This document shows, one piece after another, positions 8,447-15,393 of a DNA stretch of 28,616 nt. The stretch's first letter is position 1. Every line of letters begins with the position of its first letter. The stretch is from Bacteroidota bacterium (lineage in GTDB: Bacteria; Bacteroidota; Ignavibacteria; Kryptoniales; JAKASW01). The notes below the pieces were generated by a model that worked only from the letters and a program-made list of their open reading frames with translations, made no database searches and was not told where the DNA came from. The DNA lies in the NCBI GenBank assembly GCA_021789755.1, contig JAJYJD010000008.1:1-28616 (forward strand), written 5' to 3'. The translations under genes were made by a program, and so were the position numbers.

Positions 8447-9394
8447 CTATTCAGCGGCAAACCTGCCCCTGATTTCCACCGCAATCTCTTTCGCGCTCTT
8501 TCCGTCAGCGTTTACCCAAATGATTCGTGAATCCTTTCGGAACCACGTCATCTGCCTTTTCGCGTAACGCCTCGTGTTCATCTTCATAAGGGCCACCATG
8601 TCTTCAAACCTGATAGTTCCGCGCACGTAACGCAGAGCTTCCTTGTAACCCACCGTCTGGAGTGAATTCAATTCCGGATCGAAGCCTCTCCTCATGAGCT
8701 CTTTGACTTCATCGACGAGCCCGGCAGCGATCATATCATCGACACGTTTCTCAATCCGCCTATAGAGCTCTTTCCTTTCCAGCGTGATCCCAAACTGGAG
8801 TGTCTTGAAGTCCGGCGGTTGTGCTCGCTCGGTGCGCAGAGCTGATATCGGACTTCCGGACGAGCGATAGACCTCAAGCGCCCGAACGATCCGTTTGTAG
8901 TTCTGCGGAAGCAGCCCTTCTGCCGTTTCCGGGTCGACGCTCTTCAACTCATTCAGGAGCTCGTCCGCCCCGTGTAATTTCAGCCGAGCCCTGATCTCCT
9001 TGCGGACTCCTTCATCGATCTTCGGCGAATCGAAGAGCCCGTCGATCACCGAGCGAACATAAAGCCCGGAGCCTCCTACCAAGATGGGTACATGGCCTCT
9101 GGCAAATATATCCCCCAAGATTTTCCGCGCGAGCCTTCCGAAAGTCCCCGCGCTGACCACTTCATCCAGGGGGACAGCATCGACAAGATGGTGCGGGATT
9201 TCCGACAGCTCCTGAGCCGTGGGCTTGGCGGTGCCGATGTCGATGAGCTTGTAGATCTGCCTCGAATCTGCGGAAATTATCTCTCCGTTCACGAGCTTTG
9301 CGAGCTCGATGCCGATCCGCGTTTTGCCGCTGCAAGTCGGACCGACGATCGCGATGACGAGATCCCGTTTCACGGAGACGGGATTGTCAGCCAT
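8447..9394 (-). CDS. miaA: tRNA dimethylallyltransferase
   Basis: MiaA transfers a dimethylallyl group to N6 of adenine 37 in tRNAs reading codons that start with U. The 315-residue product has the P-loop GPTCSGKT at residues 18-25, SADSRQIYK at 41-49 with the conserved Asp43, then DIGTAKP, HHLVD and VGGSGLY. Near the C-terminus, TRRYAKRQMTWFRKD is the conserved block that contacts tRNA. It is last in the folP-cdaA-glycosyltransferase-pcm-miaA run. Its ATG overlaps the pcm stop by 8 bases, implying translational coupling. Its dimethylallyl diphosphate substrate derives from the pathway that includes dxr, encoded elsewhere in this window. Confidence 0.97.
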   Translation of the reverse strand: MADNPVSVKRDLVIAIVGPTCSGKTRIGIELAKLVNGEIISADSRQIYKLIDIGTAKPTAQELSEIPHHLVDAVPLDEVVSAGTFGRLARKILGDIFARGHVPILVGGSGLYVRSVIDGLFDSPKIDEGVRKEIRARLKLHGADELLNELKSVDPETAEGLLPQNYKRIVRALEVYRSSGSPISALRTERAQPPDFKTLQFGITLERKELYRRIEKRVDDMIAAGLVDEVKELMRRGFDPELNSLQTVGYKEALRYVRGTIRFEDMVALMKMNTRRYAKRQMTWFRKDSRIIWVNADGKSAKEIAVEIRGRFAAE

Positions 9395-10058
9395 CGCTTT
9401 CGGGCCAGCCGTCCCTGCCGATCAGGGGAACGAATTTAAAGTCGGATTTATCCTCAACGGCGTAGTCGTTGTTCTCACTCGTCTTGGTGACAATCTTGAG
9501 CTGCTGGAAGTCGAGCGATCCGACAGGCACCACGAGCCTCCCCCCGACTCTCAACTGTTCTACAAGTGATTTCGGTATTTCCGGTCCGCCGGCAGTAACA
9601 ACTATCCCGTCGAAAGGAGCGAATTCCCTCCATCCTATCGTGCCGTCGCTCGATTTGGATACATACCTCACATTCATACCGTCGAGAACCTGTTTGGCGC
9701 TCCTGAGAAGCGAAGGAATTCGCTCGATGGTGAAAACTCTCATACCCATCGCCGCGAGGACTGCGGTCTGGTATCCGCTCCCCGTCCCTATCTCGAGCAC
9801 CTTGTCGCCTTCCTTCAAATGAAGCGCTTCCGTCATGATCGCAACCGTGAAGGGCTGAGAAATAGTCTGTCCTTCACCTATCGGCAGTGCGGCGTCATCG
9901 TAGGAATGGTTTCGGAGAGGGATTGGGACAAAGAGATGTCTCTCGACTCTGAGCATCGCGGAAAGCACCCGCTCATCACATATCCCGCGGTCGCTGAGGA
10001 GACGCAACATATCCTCGCGCCCCTCGCGATATTTATCAAGAAGTCCTGATTTTGCCAT
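9387..10058 (-). CDS. pcm: Protein-L-isoaspartate O-methyltransferase
   Basis: Pcm methylates L-isoaspartyl residues formed by protein ageing, using S-adenosylmethionine, so they can revert to aspartate. The 223-residue product shows the family pattern: DERVLSAMLRVERHLFVP, then GEGQTISQPF, and the SAM-binding loop LEIGTGSGYQTAVLA. PVGSLDFQQL near the C-terminus also fits. The start at 10058 lies within the last codons of the glycosyltransferase gene (23-base overlap). A second ATG at 10010 would give a product closer to the shortest relatives, so the first 16 residues are less certain. The 3' end overlaps miaA by 8 bases. Confidence 0.95.
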   Translation of the reverse strand: MAKSGLLDKYREGREDMLRLLSDRGICDERVLSAMLRVERHLFVPIPLRNHSYDDAALPIGEGQTISQPFTVAIMTEALHLKEGDKVLEIGTGSGYQTAVLAAMGMRVFTIERIPSLLRSAKQVLDGMNVRYVSKSSDGTIGWREFAPFDGIVVTAGGPEIPKSLVEQLRVGGRLVVPVGSLDFQQLKIVTKTSENNDYAVEDKSDFKFVPLIGRDGWPESDG

Positions 10059-10722
10059 TCATTATCGGAAAAGATTTTAGGTACACCCTGATGAAACGCA
10101 GGATGTCGATTACCCGCATGCTGCTGTCGGAGCCGTTGTAAATTGTTTTGATCGGAACGAACCCCACTCTGTATCCTTCGATAGTCGCTTTGAGGAGCAT
10201 ATCGGATTCGTAATCGAAATGGCGGCATCGCGAATCTATTGCCCTGAGAACGCGCGCCCTGTAGAGACGGTAGCCGCACTGGCTGTCTTCGATCGCTGCG
10301 CCCGTTCGCGACGCGATCATTTTGGAAGTCAGCTTGTTCGATATGACGCGATGGATGGGCATCGTATCGGTGGATATATTCCGCCTGCCGATTACGATGT
10401 CCAGATTCGATGCCGCCGAGAGGAACTTCGGTATTTCCGCCGGATCGTGCTGCAAATCGGAGTCTATGGTAAGAATCAATTCATAGTTGAGCCCGAGCGC
10501 CTTCATGGCACCGTCCCTGAGTGCCGTGCCTTTTCCCTTTCTGTTCACGTGGTGCAGCACCCAGACGCCGAGGTCGCGGGCGATGAATTCGGTCTGGTCG
10601 TCGGACCCGTCGTCGACGACAAAGATATTCTCCGGTGAGATGAATTTCGAGATCTGATTAATCAGCTCAGCGATGGTACCGGCCGCGTTAAACGCGGGTA
10701 TGACGACAGCGACCTTACGCAT
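10036..10722 (-). CDS. Family 2 glycosyltransferase, polyprenyl-phosphate sugar transferase-like
   Basis: This 228-residue protein has a GT-A fold pattern: VVIPAFNAAGTI at the N-terminus, FVVDDGSDDQT near residue 35, NRKGKGTALRDG, and the metal-binding TIDSDLQHDP around 85-95. EDSQCGYRLYRA matches the conserved region of dolichyl-phosphate mannose synthase-like enzymes. No C-terminal membrane helices follow, unlike GtrB-type relatives, so it is likely peripheral at the inner membrane. The donor and acceptor cannot be read from the sequence. Its ATG overlaps the cdaA stop by 8 bases, and its 3' end overlaps pcm by 23 bases. Confidence 0.88.
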   Translation of the reverse strand: MRKVAVVIPAFNAAGTIAELINQISKFISPENIFVVDDGSDDQTEFIARDLGVWVLHHVNRKGKGTALRDGAMKALGLNYELILTIDSDLQHDPAEIPKFLSAASNLDIVIGRRNISTDTMPIHRVISNKLTSKMIASRTGAAIEDSQCGYRLYRARVLRAIDSRCRHFDYESDMLLKATIEGYRVGFVPIKTIYNGSDSSMRVIDILRFIRVYLKSFPIMNGKIRTS

Positions 10723-11530
10723 CTTCAGCCGCGTGTTTGAGAATGGATTTCGCCGCCTTCTCTGAAGGACGCGGAAGAGTCTCCTTCAGCCTCCGTCGCA
10801 GGCCTTCGGGTGAGAGCCCGCGCGTCAACACTCCATCCTCCGCCACGGAAATCGTTCCTGTCTCCTCGGACACAATTACCACCAGCGCGTCCGATTGCTC
10901 CGAGACTCCGAGCCCGGCCCGGTGCCTCATCCCCAGCACATAGCCGCTCATCTTCGTCGTCGAACTGAGCGGCAAAGTACAGCGGGCTGCTTCGATGGTA
11001 TCCCCTCTAACGACAACGGCTCCGTCGTGAAGCGGCGCCTTCGGATTAAAGAGGGACACCAGGAGTTCCTTTGATACCTTGGCGCGAATTTCCTCGCCGG
11101 TCTCTATGATTGTCCGCAGCGCACTGCCGCGGGCTATTACTATCAATGCCCCGTGCTGCCTGTTACTCAGCTCCGCTGCCGCGTCGGCTACCTCATCCAC
11201 AGTCTCGCTGATGTCTATGTGGATGAAAAACCGTACGAAGCTGTTCTTACCGAAATAGAGGAAGAGCCTGCGGAGTTCCGGCTGAAACAGAACGATGAAC
11301 GCGATAACCCAGATGTTGGTCAGAGTACCGAGCAGCCAGCCGAGGGCGCGCATCCCGAGCGCCTGTGCGGCAAACGAAAGCGCGAGTATCATCAGGAGTC
11401 CGATGAAAATCTGGGCCGCAACCGTGCCGCGCATGACCTGGTAAAGCTTGTAGAAAATGAATGCAACTATCGCAATATCTACGATATCAATCAGCGAAAC
11501 CGTGATGAAGCCGATATGAAATAGTTCCAT
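10715..11530 (-). CDS. cdaA: Diadenylate cyclase, CdaA family
   Basis: CdaA joins two ATP molecules into cyclic di-AMP, a second messenger for osmotic and envelope control. Counted from ATG 11530, the 271-residue protein has three membrane helices in the first 85 residues, a short linker, then the DAC domain. Catalytic DGA is at 169-171 in LHDGAVVVR, and RHR at 202-204 in MRHRAGLGVSE. I chose 11530 because MELFHIGF lies directly before the first helix, matches family length and is preceded by GGGAGG, although the spacing is very short. An in-frame ATG at 11581 would add 17 polar residues. It follows folP, an order common in Bacteroidota. Confidence 0.93.
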   Translation of the reverse strand: MELFHIGFITVSLIDIVDIAIVAFIFYKLYQVMRGTVAAQIFIGLLMILALSFAAQALGMRALGWLLGTLTNIWVIAFIVLFQPELRRLFLYFGKNSFVRFFIHIDISETVDEVADAAAELSNRQHGALIVIARGSALRTIIETGEEIRAKVSKELLVSLFNPKAPLHDGAVVVRGDTIEAARCTLPLSSTTKMSGYVLGMRHRAGLGVSEQSDALVVIVSEETGTISVAEDGVLTRGLSPEGLRRRLKETLPRPSEKAAKSILKHAAEDA

Positions 11531-11609
11531 GCCTCCCGGTCCCCCTATGGATGCCTTCCGTCCGTCTTGAAATACGGACATTCAAGTCCATTATAAGAAT
11601 CGGGCGACG

Positions 11610-12470
11610 TCATAAGATTCTCTGTCTCCTTATTGCATCGACGACGAGAGCCACCCGGCGCATCTCCCGAACGTCGTGTACCCTGACTATGTCGGCACCA
11701 TGCAGAATGCTTGCCGCGACAGCCGCCGCCGTCCCTTCGAGCCTGGCCTCCACGGGGGTCTCGAGGATCTTTCCGATGAACGACTTTCTAGATACGCCTA
11801 TCAGTATCGGCACTCCGATGGACTTAAACTCTTCAAGCCGGTTTATAAGCTCGAGATTATGCTCCAAGCCCTTTCCGAAACCGATACCCGGGTCGACCAT
11901 GATCTGTCTGATTCCTTTCGAACGAGCCTTTTCTACGCCCTCCGCAAGATAATCGTAAATCTCACGAACGAGATCGCCATATTGCGGATTCGATTGCATG
12001 TCCTTGGGAGTCCCCTTGATATGCATGATCACGACGGATGCTCCCGCTTCAGCTATCAGGTCTGTCATCGCCGGATCGTGATGCAGTCCTGTAATGTCAT
12101 TTACGATATTTGCCCCAGCCTTGAGAGCTTCCCTTGCAACTTCCGGCTTGTAGGTATCGATCGACAAAGGGACTTTGGTTTTTTGCCTTATCCTCGCGAT
12201 CACAGGAACGACCCTTTTTATTTCCTCCTGAACGGAAATTTGCTCTGCCCCCGGGCGCGTCGACTCTCCTCCGATATCGATTATGTCGGCATTGTCCTTG
12301 AGCATTTGGAACGCATGGAGAATCGCGTCCGTCTGATCAAAGAAGCGCCCGCCGTCCGAGAATGAGTCGGGTGTCACATTCAATATTCCCATCAGATAAG
12401 TCCGTCTCCCGAACTCGAAGTCTGTTTGACCGAACCGATATGTCAGATGTGGGGAGGCCTTCTCAACCAT
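11610..12470 (-). CDS. folP: Dihydropteroate synthase
   Basis: FolP condenses 4-aminobenzoate with 6-hydroxymethyl-dihydropterin diphosphate in folate synthesis and is the sulfonamide target. The 286-residue product contains MGILNVTPDSFSDGG, IIDIGGESTRPGA, SIDTYKPEVA, NDITG, DPGIGFGKG, GVSRKSFIG and a final VHDV, which is the full series of conserved pterin- and phosphate-binding loops. It is first of the minus-strand set ending at miaA, with 79 bases before the chosen cdaA start. A promoter candidate lies immediately upstream, leaving almost no leader. Confidence 0.97.
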   Translation of the reverse strand: MVEKASPHLTYRFGQTDFEFGRRTYLMGILNVTPDSFSDGGRFFDQTDAILHAFQMLKDNADIIDIGGESTRPGAEQISVQEEIKRVVPVIARIRQKTKVPLSIDTYKPEVAREALKAGANIVNDITGLHHDPAMTDLIAEAGASVVIMHIKGTPKDMQSNPQYGDLVREIYDYLAEGVEKARSKGIRQIMVDPGIGFGKGLEHNLELINRLEEFKSIGVPILIGVSRKSFIGKILETPVEARLEGTAAAVAASILHGADIVRVHDVREMRRVALVVDAIRRQRIL

Positions 12471-12477
12471 GACTTCG

Positions 12478-12508
12478 TAAATATAATCAGAAGATGATGG
12501 AATTTCAT
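12478..12508 (-). promoter_or_regulatory. Candidate promoter of folP
   Basis: On the minus strand, ATG (12506-12508, one mismatch to TTG) is followed by 20 bases and TATATTTA (12478-12485, one mismatch to TAnnTTTG). The -7 box ends 7 bases from the folP ATG, so the transcript would be leaderless or nearly so. The call rests mainly on spacing shared with the other promoters here. Confidence 0.35.
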
Positions 12509-12797
12509 TGACTCCGAAACAACTTTAAATTCTGTAAGCTCACAAAGCTCTGACGGTAGACCACTTTCCGTGTCACTGTTTTTGTACTGAATTGAAAGCC
12601 AAATAACACTCTTTCCGCTTCCTTTTCATTCGAGACTCGACGATTGAACGGTCCCCATCGTGATTTTGGGGCTATCTCAACTCCTTTCCGGATGTCGGCA
12701 TCTGATAAGCGGGATCAAATTCCTGGTTGAAATATGTTCTTATACTCCGCAGATACCGGGTCGGGTCACAGCACAGCGGGCAGACTGTCATGGCGTC
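12509..12797. other. Gene-free divergent intergenic region between folP and rpsU
   Basis: The full gap between the folP and rpsU start codons is 395 bases. Apart from candidate promoters at both ends I see no ORF with coding character, no convincing long hairpin and no repeat shared with the nuo junctions. A CCCC/GGGG pair around 12653-12670 is too short to call. Confidence 0.4.
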
Positions 12798-12828
12798 TTG
12801 TTTTTGCGGGAGGAGATATTTATCTTTT
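12798..12828 (+). promoter_or_regulatory. Candidate promoter of rpsU
   Basis: TTG (12798-12800), 20 bases and TATCTTTT (12821-12828) fit TTG-N20-TAnnTTTG with one mismatch. This predicts a leader of about 30 bases, enough to hold the AAGGTGA Shine-Dalgarno sequence of rpsU. Confidence 0.45.
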
Positions 12829-12865
12829 AGCAGTAGTTCATTAAAAACAAAGGAAGGTGATTTGA

Positions 12866-13060
12866 TTGGTCGGCGTCATTGTGCAAGAGAATGAGCCGAT
12901 CGACAGAGCACTGAGGCGTTTCAAGAAGAAGTATGAGCGCTCCGGAATTCTCAAAGAATTCAAGAAGCGGACATATTTCACGAAACCTTCGGTCCGCAAG
13001 CGAATGAAGCGCGTAAAAGCTATACGACGCTCGCAAAAGCTTGCATCGGAACTCGGTTGA
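12866..13060 (+). CDS. rpsU: Small ribosomal subunit protein bS21
   Basis: The 64-residue basic protein is S21 of the 30S subunit, which lies near the anti-Shine-Dalgarno end of 16S rRNA and helps initiation. VGVIVQENEPIDRALRRFKKKYERSG is followed by the FTKPSVRKR pattern typical of Bacteroidota-type S21. The start is TTG at 12866: an in-frame TGA lies immediately upstream (12863-12865), the next residues match the family start, and AGGTGAT with good spacing precedes it. It forms a single-gene unit between its own promoter and a strong terminator. Confidence 0.93.
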   Translation: MVGVIVQENEPIDRALRRFKKKYERSGILKEFKKRTYFTKPSVRKRMKRVKAIRRSQKLASELG

Positions 13061-13066
13061 TACGGA

Positions 13067-13102
13067 ATCCGCCCCGGGTAATACCGGGGCGGATGTTTTT
13101 TT
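13067..13102 (+). terminator. Rho-independent terminator of rpsU
   Basis: A perfect 11-base-pair GC-rich stem (13067-13077 with 13084-13094) and a six-base loop GTAATA are followed by G and seven T residues (13096-13102). It lies 7 bases after the rpsU stop codon. The minus strand has no T-run after the stem, so it is probably one-directional. Confidence 0.93.
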
Positions 13103-13163
13103 GTGGGGTGATAGAAGATCGGTAACCCGGGAATTAATGTTTGCAGGCAAGCTGCCGCGCGAG

Positions 13164-13601
13164 TTAATTCATTATTTTGATATAAACTGAATCGGGTGTG
13201 ACTGCTGCATATGCCTTCACGGCCTGGCGATTGTTAAATCCGATTTCCTTGCCGTAACCGACTATGTAGATTTCCTGAGTCGATGTGGTGATGGGAGCTG
13301 TGCTTCCCGTCATGGGATCGGCATCGTTCGGAGGCGAAGTGCTGACTTTGAAGCTTCCGTCGGCATTACCAGTGTCAGTCGCTGACAGTGCGAAATTTTT
13401 GAAATTGTCCGCCCCGCCAGCCATGCTGGCCGGTTTCTTGTAGAATTGCTCGGCAAGAACTCCGAGTCTTTCAAGGTCGCTGATTACTTGATCCCGGTTG
13501 GAACTCTGGTTATTGCTCCGAAACAGTATTGTGCCTACCAGAATCGCTATGCCTACTATGATTACCCCTAGAACAATCAGCAACAACTGTTGTTGTCCCA
13601 A
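13164..13601 (-). CDS. Small membrane-anchored pilin-like protein of unknown function
   Basis: The 145-residue product starts MGQQQLLLIVLGVIIVG, a very short polar stretch followed by one hydrophobic helix (about residues 5-27). An amphipathic segment (NRDQVISDLERLGVLAEQFY) and a polar, Gly/Thr/Ser-rich C-terminal domain follow. This layout resembles type IV pilin and pseudopilin subunits. However, there is no basic leader before the Gly, and Leu stands where pilins have Glu at mature position 5, so a classical prepilin site is not shown. It has its own promoter candidate and lies downstream of nuoN without obvious relation to it. It could alternatively be a simple N-anchored periplasmic protein. 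Confidence 0.7.
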   Translation of the reverse strand: MGQQQLLLIVLGVIIVGIAILVGTILFRSNNQSSNRDQVISDLERLGVLAEQFYKKPASMAGGADNFKNFALSATDTGNADGSFKVSTSPPNDADPMTGSTAPITTSTQEIYIVGYGKEIGFNNRQAVKAYAAVTPDSVYIKIMN

Positions 13602-13685
13602 TGTGCTACTCCTTCTAGTTACTTGGAATAATTTCTACCGATCCGCAAAAGGACCGGTTGGAGGGCTCTCTGACTTACTCTGCAA

Positions 13686-13717
13686 CAAAGATAACGGTTG
13701 AAAACACCCAATTGCAA
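13686..13717 (-). promoter_or_regulatory. Candidate promoter of the pilin-like gene
   Basis: On the minus strand, TTG (13715-13717), 21 bases and TATCTTTG (13686-13693) match the Bacteroidota consensus, with an exact TAnnTTTG box. It lies in the gap after nuoN and predicts a leader of about 80 bases. Confidence 0.5.
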
Positions 13718-13776
13718 TGGGAGACGAACCGGGAAGTGATAATCTTGCGCGGGAACACAGCCGCGTTTCGGAGCTG

Positions 13777-15273
13777 CTAACGCAGGCCGAACATGAGGAC
13801 GGAATGTTCCGCCCAGCTCAACACCGGAGAGAAATAAAGCATCAGTGCAATATTCGGAACCATCAGAACCGTCATCATAAGGTTTGTACCGAATCCAAAA
13901 TCGATTCTGGACCTGTCCTCCGGCTGAACGAGATACATGTAACGCACCACTTTGACGTAGTAGTAAAGGGACACAACACTGTTCAGGACGCCGACAATCG
14001 CAAGCCAGATGTAGTTAGTTCTAATGAGGGCCGCAAAGAGATACAGTTTTCCTATGAAGCCGAATGTAGGCGGTATTCCGGTGAGCGAAAAAAGGAACAC
14101 AGTCAGCGCGAATGCAACATACGGCGATTTGTAACCGAGCCCCGAATATCCTTCGATATCCTCGGTGTGATACCTGTTCGCAACCAGCATCACGATGTAG
14201 AAGGCGCCGAGATTCATGAGAAGATAAGCCACGAAGTACATCAGCATTGCCGATATTCCCTGGTCGGTCAGCGTGACTAACCCCATGAGTAAATATCCTG
14301 CGTGCGCGATGCTCGAATAGGCGAGGAGTCTCTTCATGTTCGATTGCCAGAGTGCCACGAGATTACCCAGCGTCATGGTAAGCACGGAGAGGACCGCGAT
14401 GATGTCGGTCCAGTTCAACCCGTGGAATATCACCCACATTCCTGCCATTGCCGGCTGGGCCCCCACGTTTATAAACGCGATCTTGAAAAACCTTATGAGC
14501 ATTGCGAACCCGGCTGCCTTCGACGTCACCGACAAAAAAGCACTGACGGTTACGGGCGCTCCCTCATAAACGTCTGGAGTCCAGAAGTGAAACGGCACGG
14601 CACTGATCTTATACCCCAGGCCTGCAAGCATAAGGACAATTGCCACAAGGACGGTCAGCTGCGAAAGGGCGCCGGATGCGAAAACCTGATTCAATGCATA
14701 GATGTTAAGCTCGCCGGTAAGTCCGTAGAGAATCGAGATTCCGTACAGCATAAGCCCTGACGAGAAGGCTCCATAGATCACATACTTGATGGAGGCTTCA
14801 TCTGCCCGGGGATTTTCCTTCGTGAAGCCGGATAAGATGTAGGAAGAGATGCTTACGAGCTCAAGAGAGAGATACATCATCAGGAGGTTAGAGGCACCGG
14901 CCATGAAAAACGCTCCAATTGTCAACGATATGATCAGGCTGTAGTATTCCGCGTACTTGGTCGATACCGCATCGAGCTCTCTGCTCTGTATCGAAAAGAT
15001 GACTATCAGAATCCCCGTCACCAGAAATATTATCTTGAAGAACCAGCTGAACGGATCTACTGCATACATGCCGCTGAACACAAGCTCGTCCGTTCCGATT
15101 TGCTGGAAGACAAAGACACCGGCGACCACAAATCCCAACAGAGCCATGAATGCCGGCAAATACTTACTCCTTCTCTTGCCGGCAAGCGCCGTCAGCAATG
15201 TCAGGATAAGGAATATCGAGAGCACTGCTTCCGGCAGAACGTATCCGAAACTCTGGTATATGGTTTGTGCCAT
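13777..15273 (-). CDS. nuoN: NADH-quinone oxidoreductase-type complex I, subunit N
   Basis: NuoN is one of three antiporter-like proton-pumping subunits of the membrane arm. The 498-residue product is hydrophobic throughout, with about 14 helices. The key Glu of helix 5 is Glu139 in MYLSLELVSISSY. The central region contains GLGYKISAVPFHFWTPDVYEGAP with the conserved Lys, and later MKRLLAYSSIAHAGYLL. It is last in the nuo operon. No intrinsic terminator follows, and the pilin-like gene lies 175 bases on. The ATG follows an AT-rich element whose GAGAA ends 7 bases before it; there is no stronger Shine-Dalgarno sequence. Confidence 0.96.
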   Translation of the reverse strand: MAQTIYQSFGYVLPEAVLSIFLILTLLTALAGKRRSKYLPAFMALLGFVVAGVFVFQQIGTDELVFSGMYAVDPFSWFFKIIFLVTGILIVIFSIQSRELDAVSTKYAEYYSLIISLTIGAFFMAGASNLLMMYLSLELVSISSYILSGFTKENPRADEASIKYVIYGAFSSGLMLYGISILYGLTGELNIYALNQVFASGALSQLTVLVAIVLMLAGLGYKISAVPFHFWTPDVYEGAPVTVSAFLSVTSKAAGFAMLIRFFKIAFINVGAQPAMAGMWVIFHGLNWTDIIAVLSVLTMTLGNLVALWQSNMKRLLAYSSIAHAGYLLMGLVTLTDQGISAMLMYFVAYLLMNLGAFYIVMLVANRYHTEDIEGYSGLGYKSPYVAFALTVFLFSLTGIPPTFGFIGKLYLFAALIRTNYIWLAIVGVLNSVVSLYYYVKVVRYMYLVQPEDRSRIDFGFGTNLMMTVLMVPNIALMLYFSPVLSWAEHSVLMFGLR

Positions 15274-15393
15274 AAATAAATTCTCAATTCTTAATTTTGA
15301 ATTTCAAATTGTGGCCAGCTCTTAATCGGCATTCAATTCACAATTTAAACCTGTCCTGACGCCAGGCCAGGAATTCAACATTCATAATTCTTT
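15274..15393 (-). repeat. AT-rich intercistronic element with nested palindrome, nuoM-nuoN junction
   Basis: In gene direction the spacer holds AATTATGAATGTTGAATT, then a GC-rich nested palindrome (15350-15371, CCTG-N-CCTG facing CAGG-N-CAGG). Next come AAATTGTGAATTGAATGCCG, ATTAAGAGC, AAATTCAAAATTAAG and AATTGAGAA. It begins within a few bases of the nuoM stop and ends 7 bases before nuoN. Parts align with the nuoK-nuoL and nuoI-nuoJ junction elements. Confidence 0.65.

Noticed and set aside
8444..8457. Hairpin CCGCT-ATTC-AGCGG between the convergent LOG-like and miaA genes, next to a T-run.
   Set aside because: The T-run precedes the stem on the plus strand and is an A-run on the minus strand, and the stem lies over the miaA stop codon, so it is not a terminator for either gene.
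11589..11594. TATAAT on the minus strand upstream of cdaA.
   Set aside because: No TTG-like box is found at the spacing used by the other promoters here; cdaA is probably read from the folP transcript, although a weak internal promoter cannot be excluded.
12471..12865. Possible riboswitch or attenuator leader for rpsU or folP.
   Set aside because: The predicted leaders are too short and no conserved structured motif or strong hairpin is visible.
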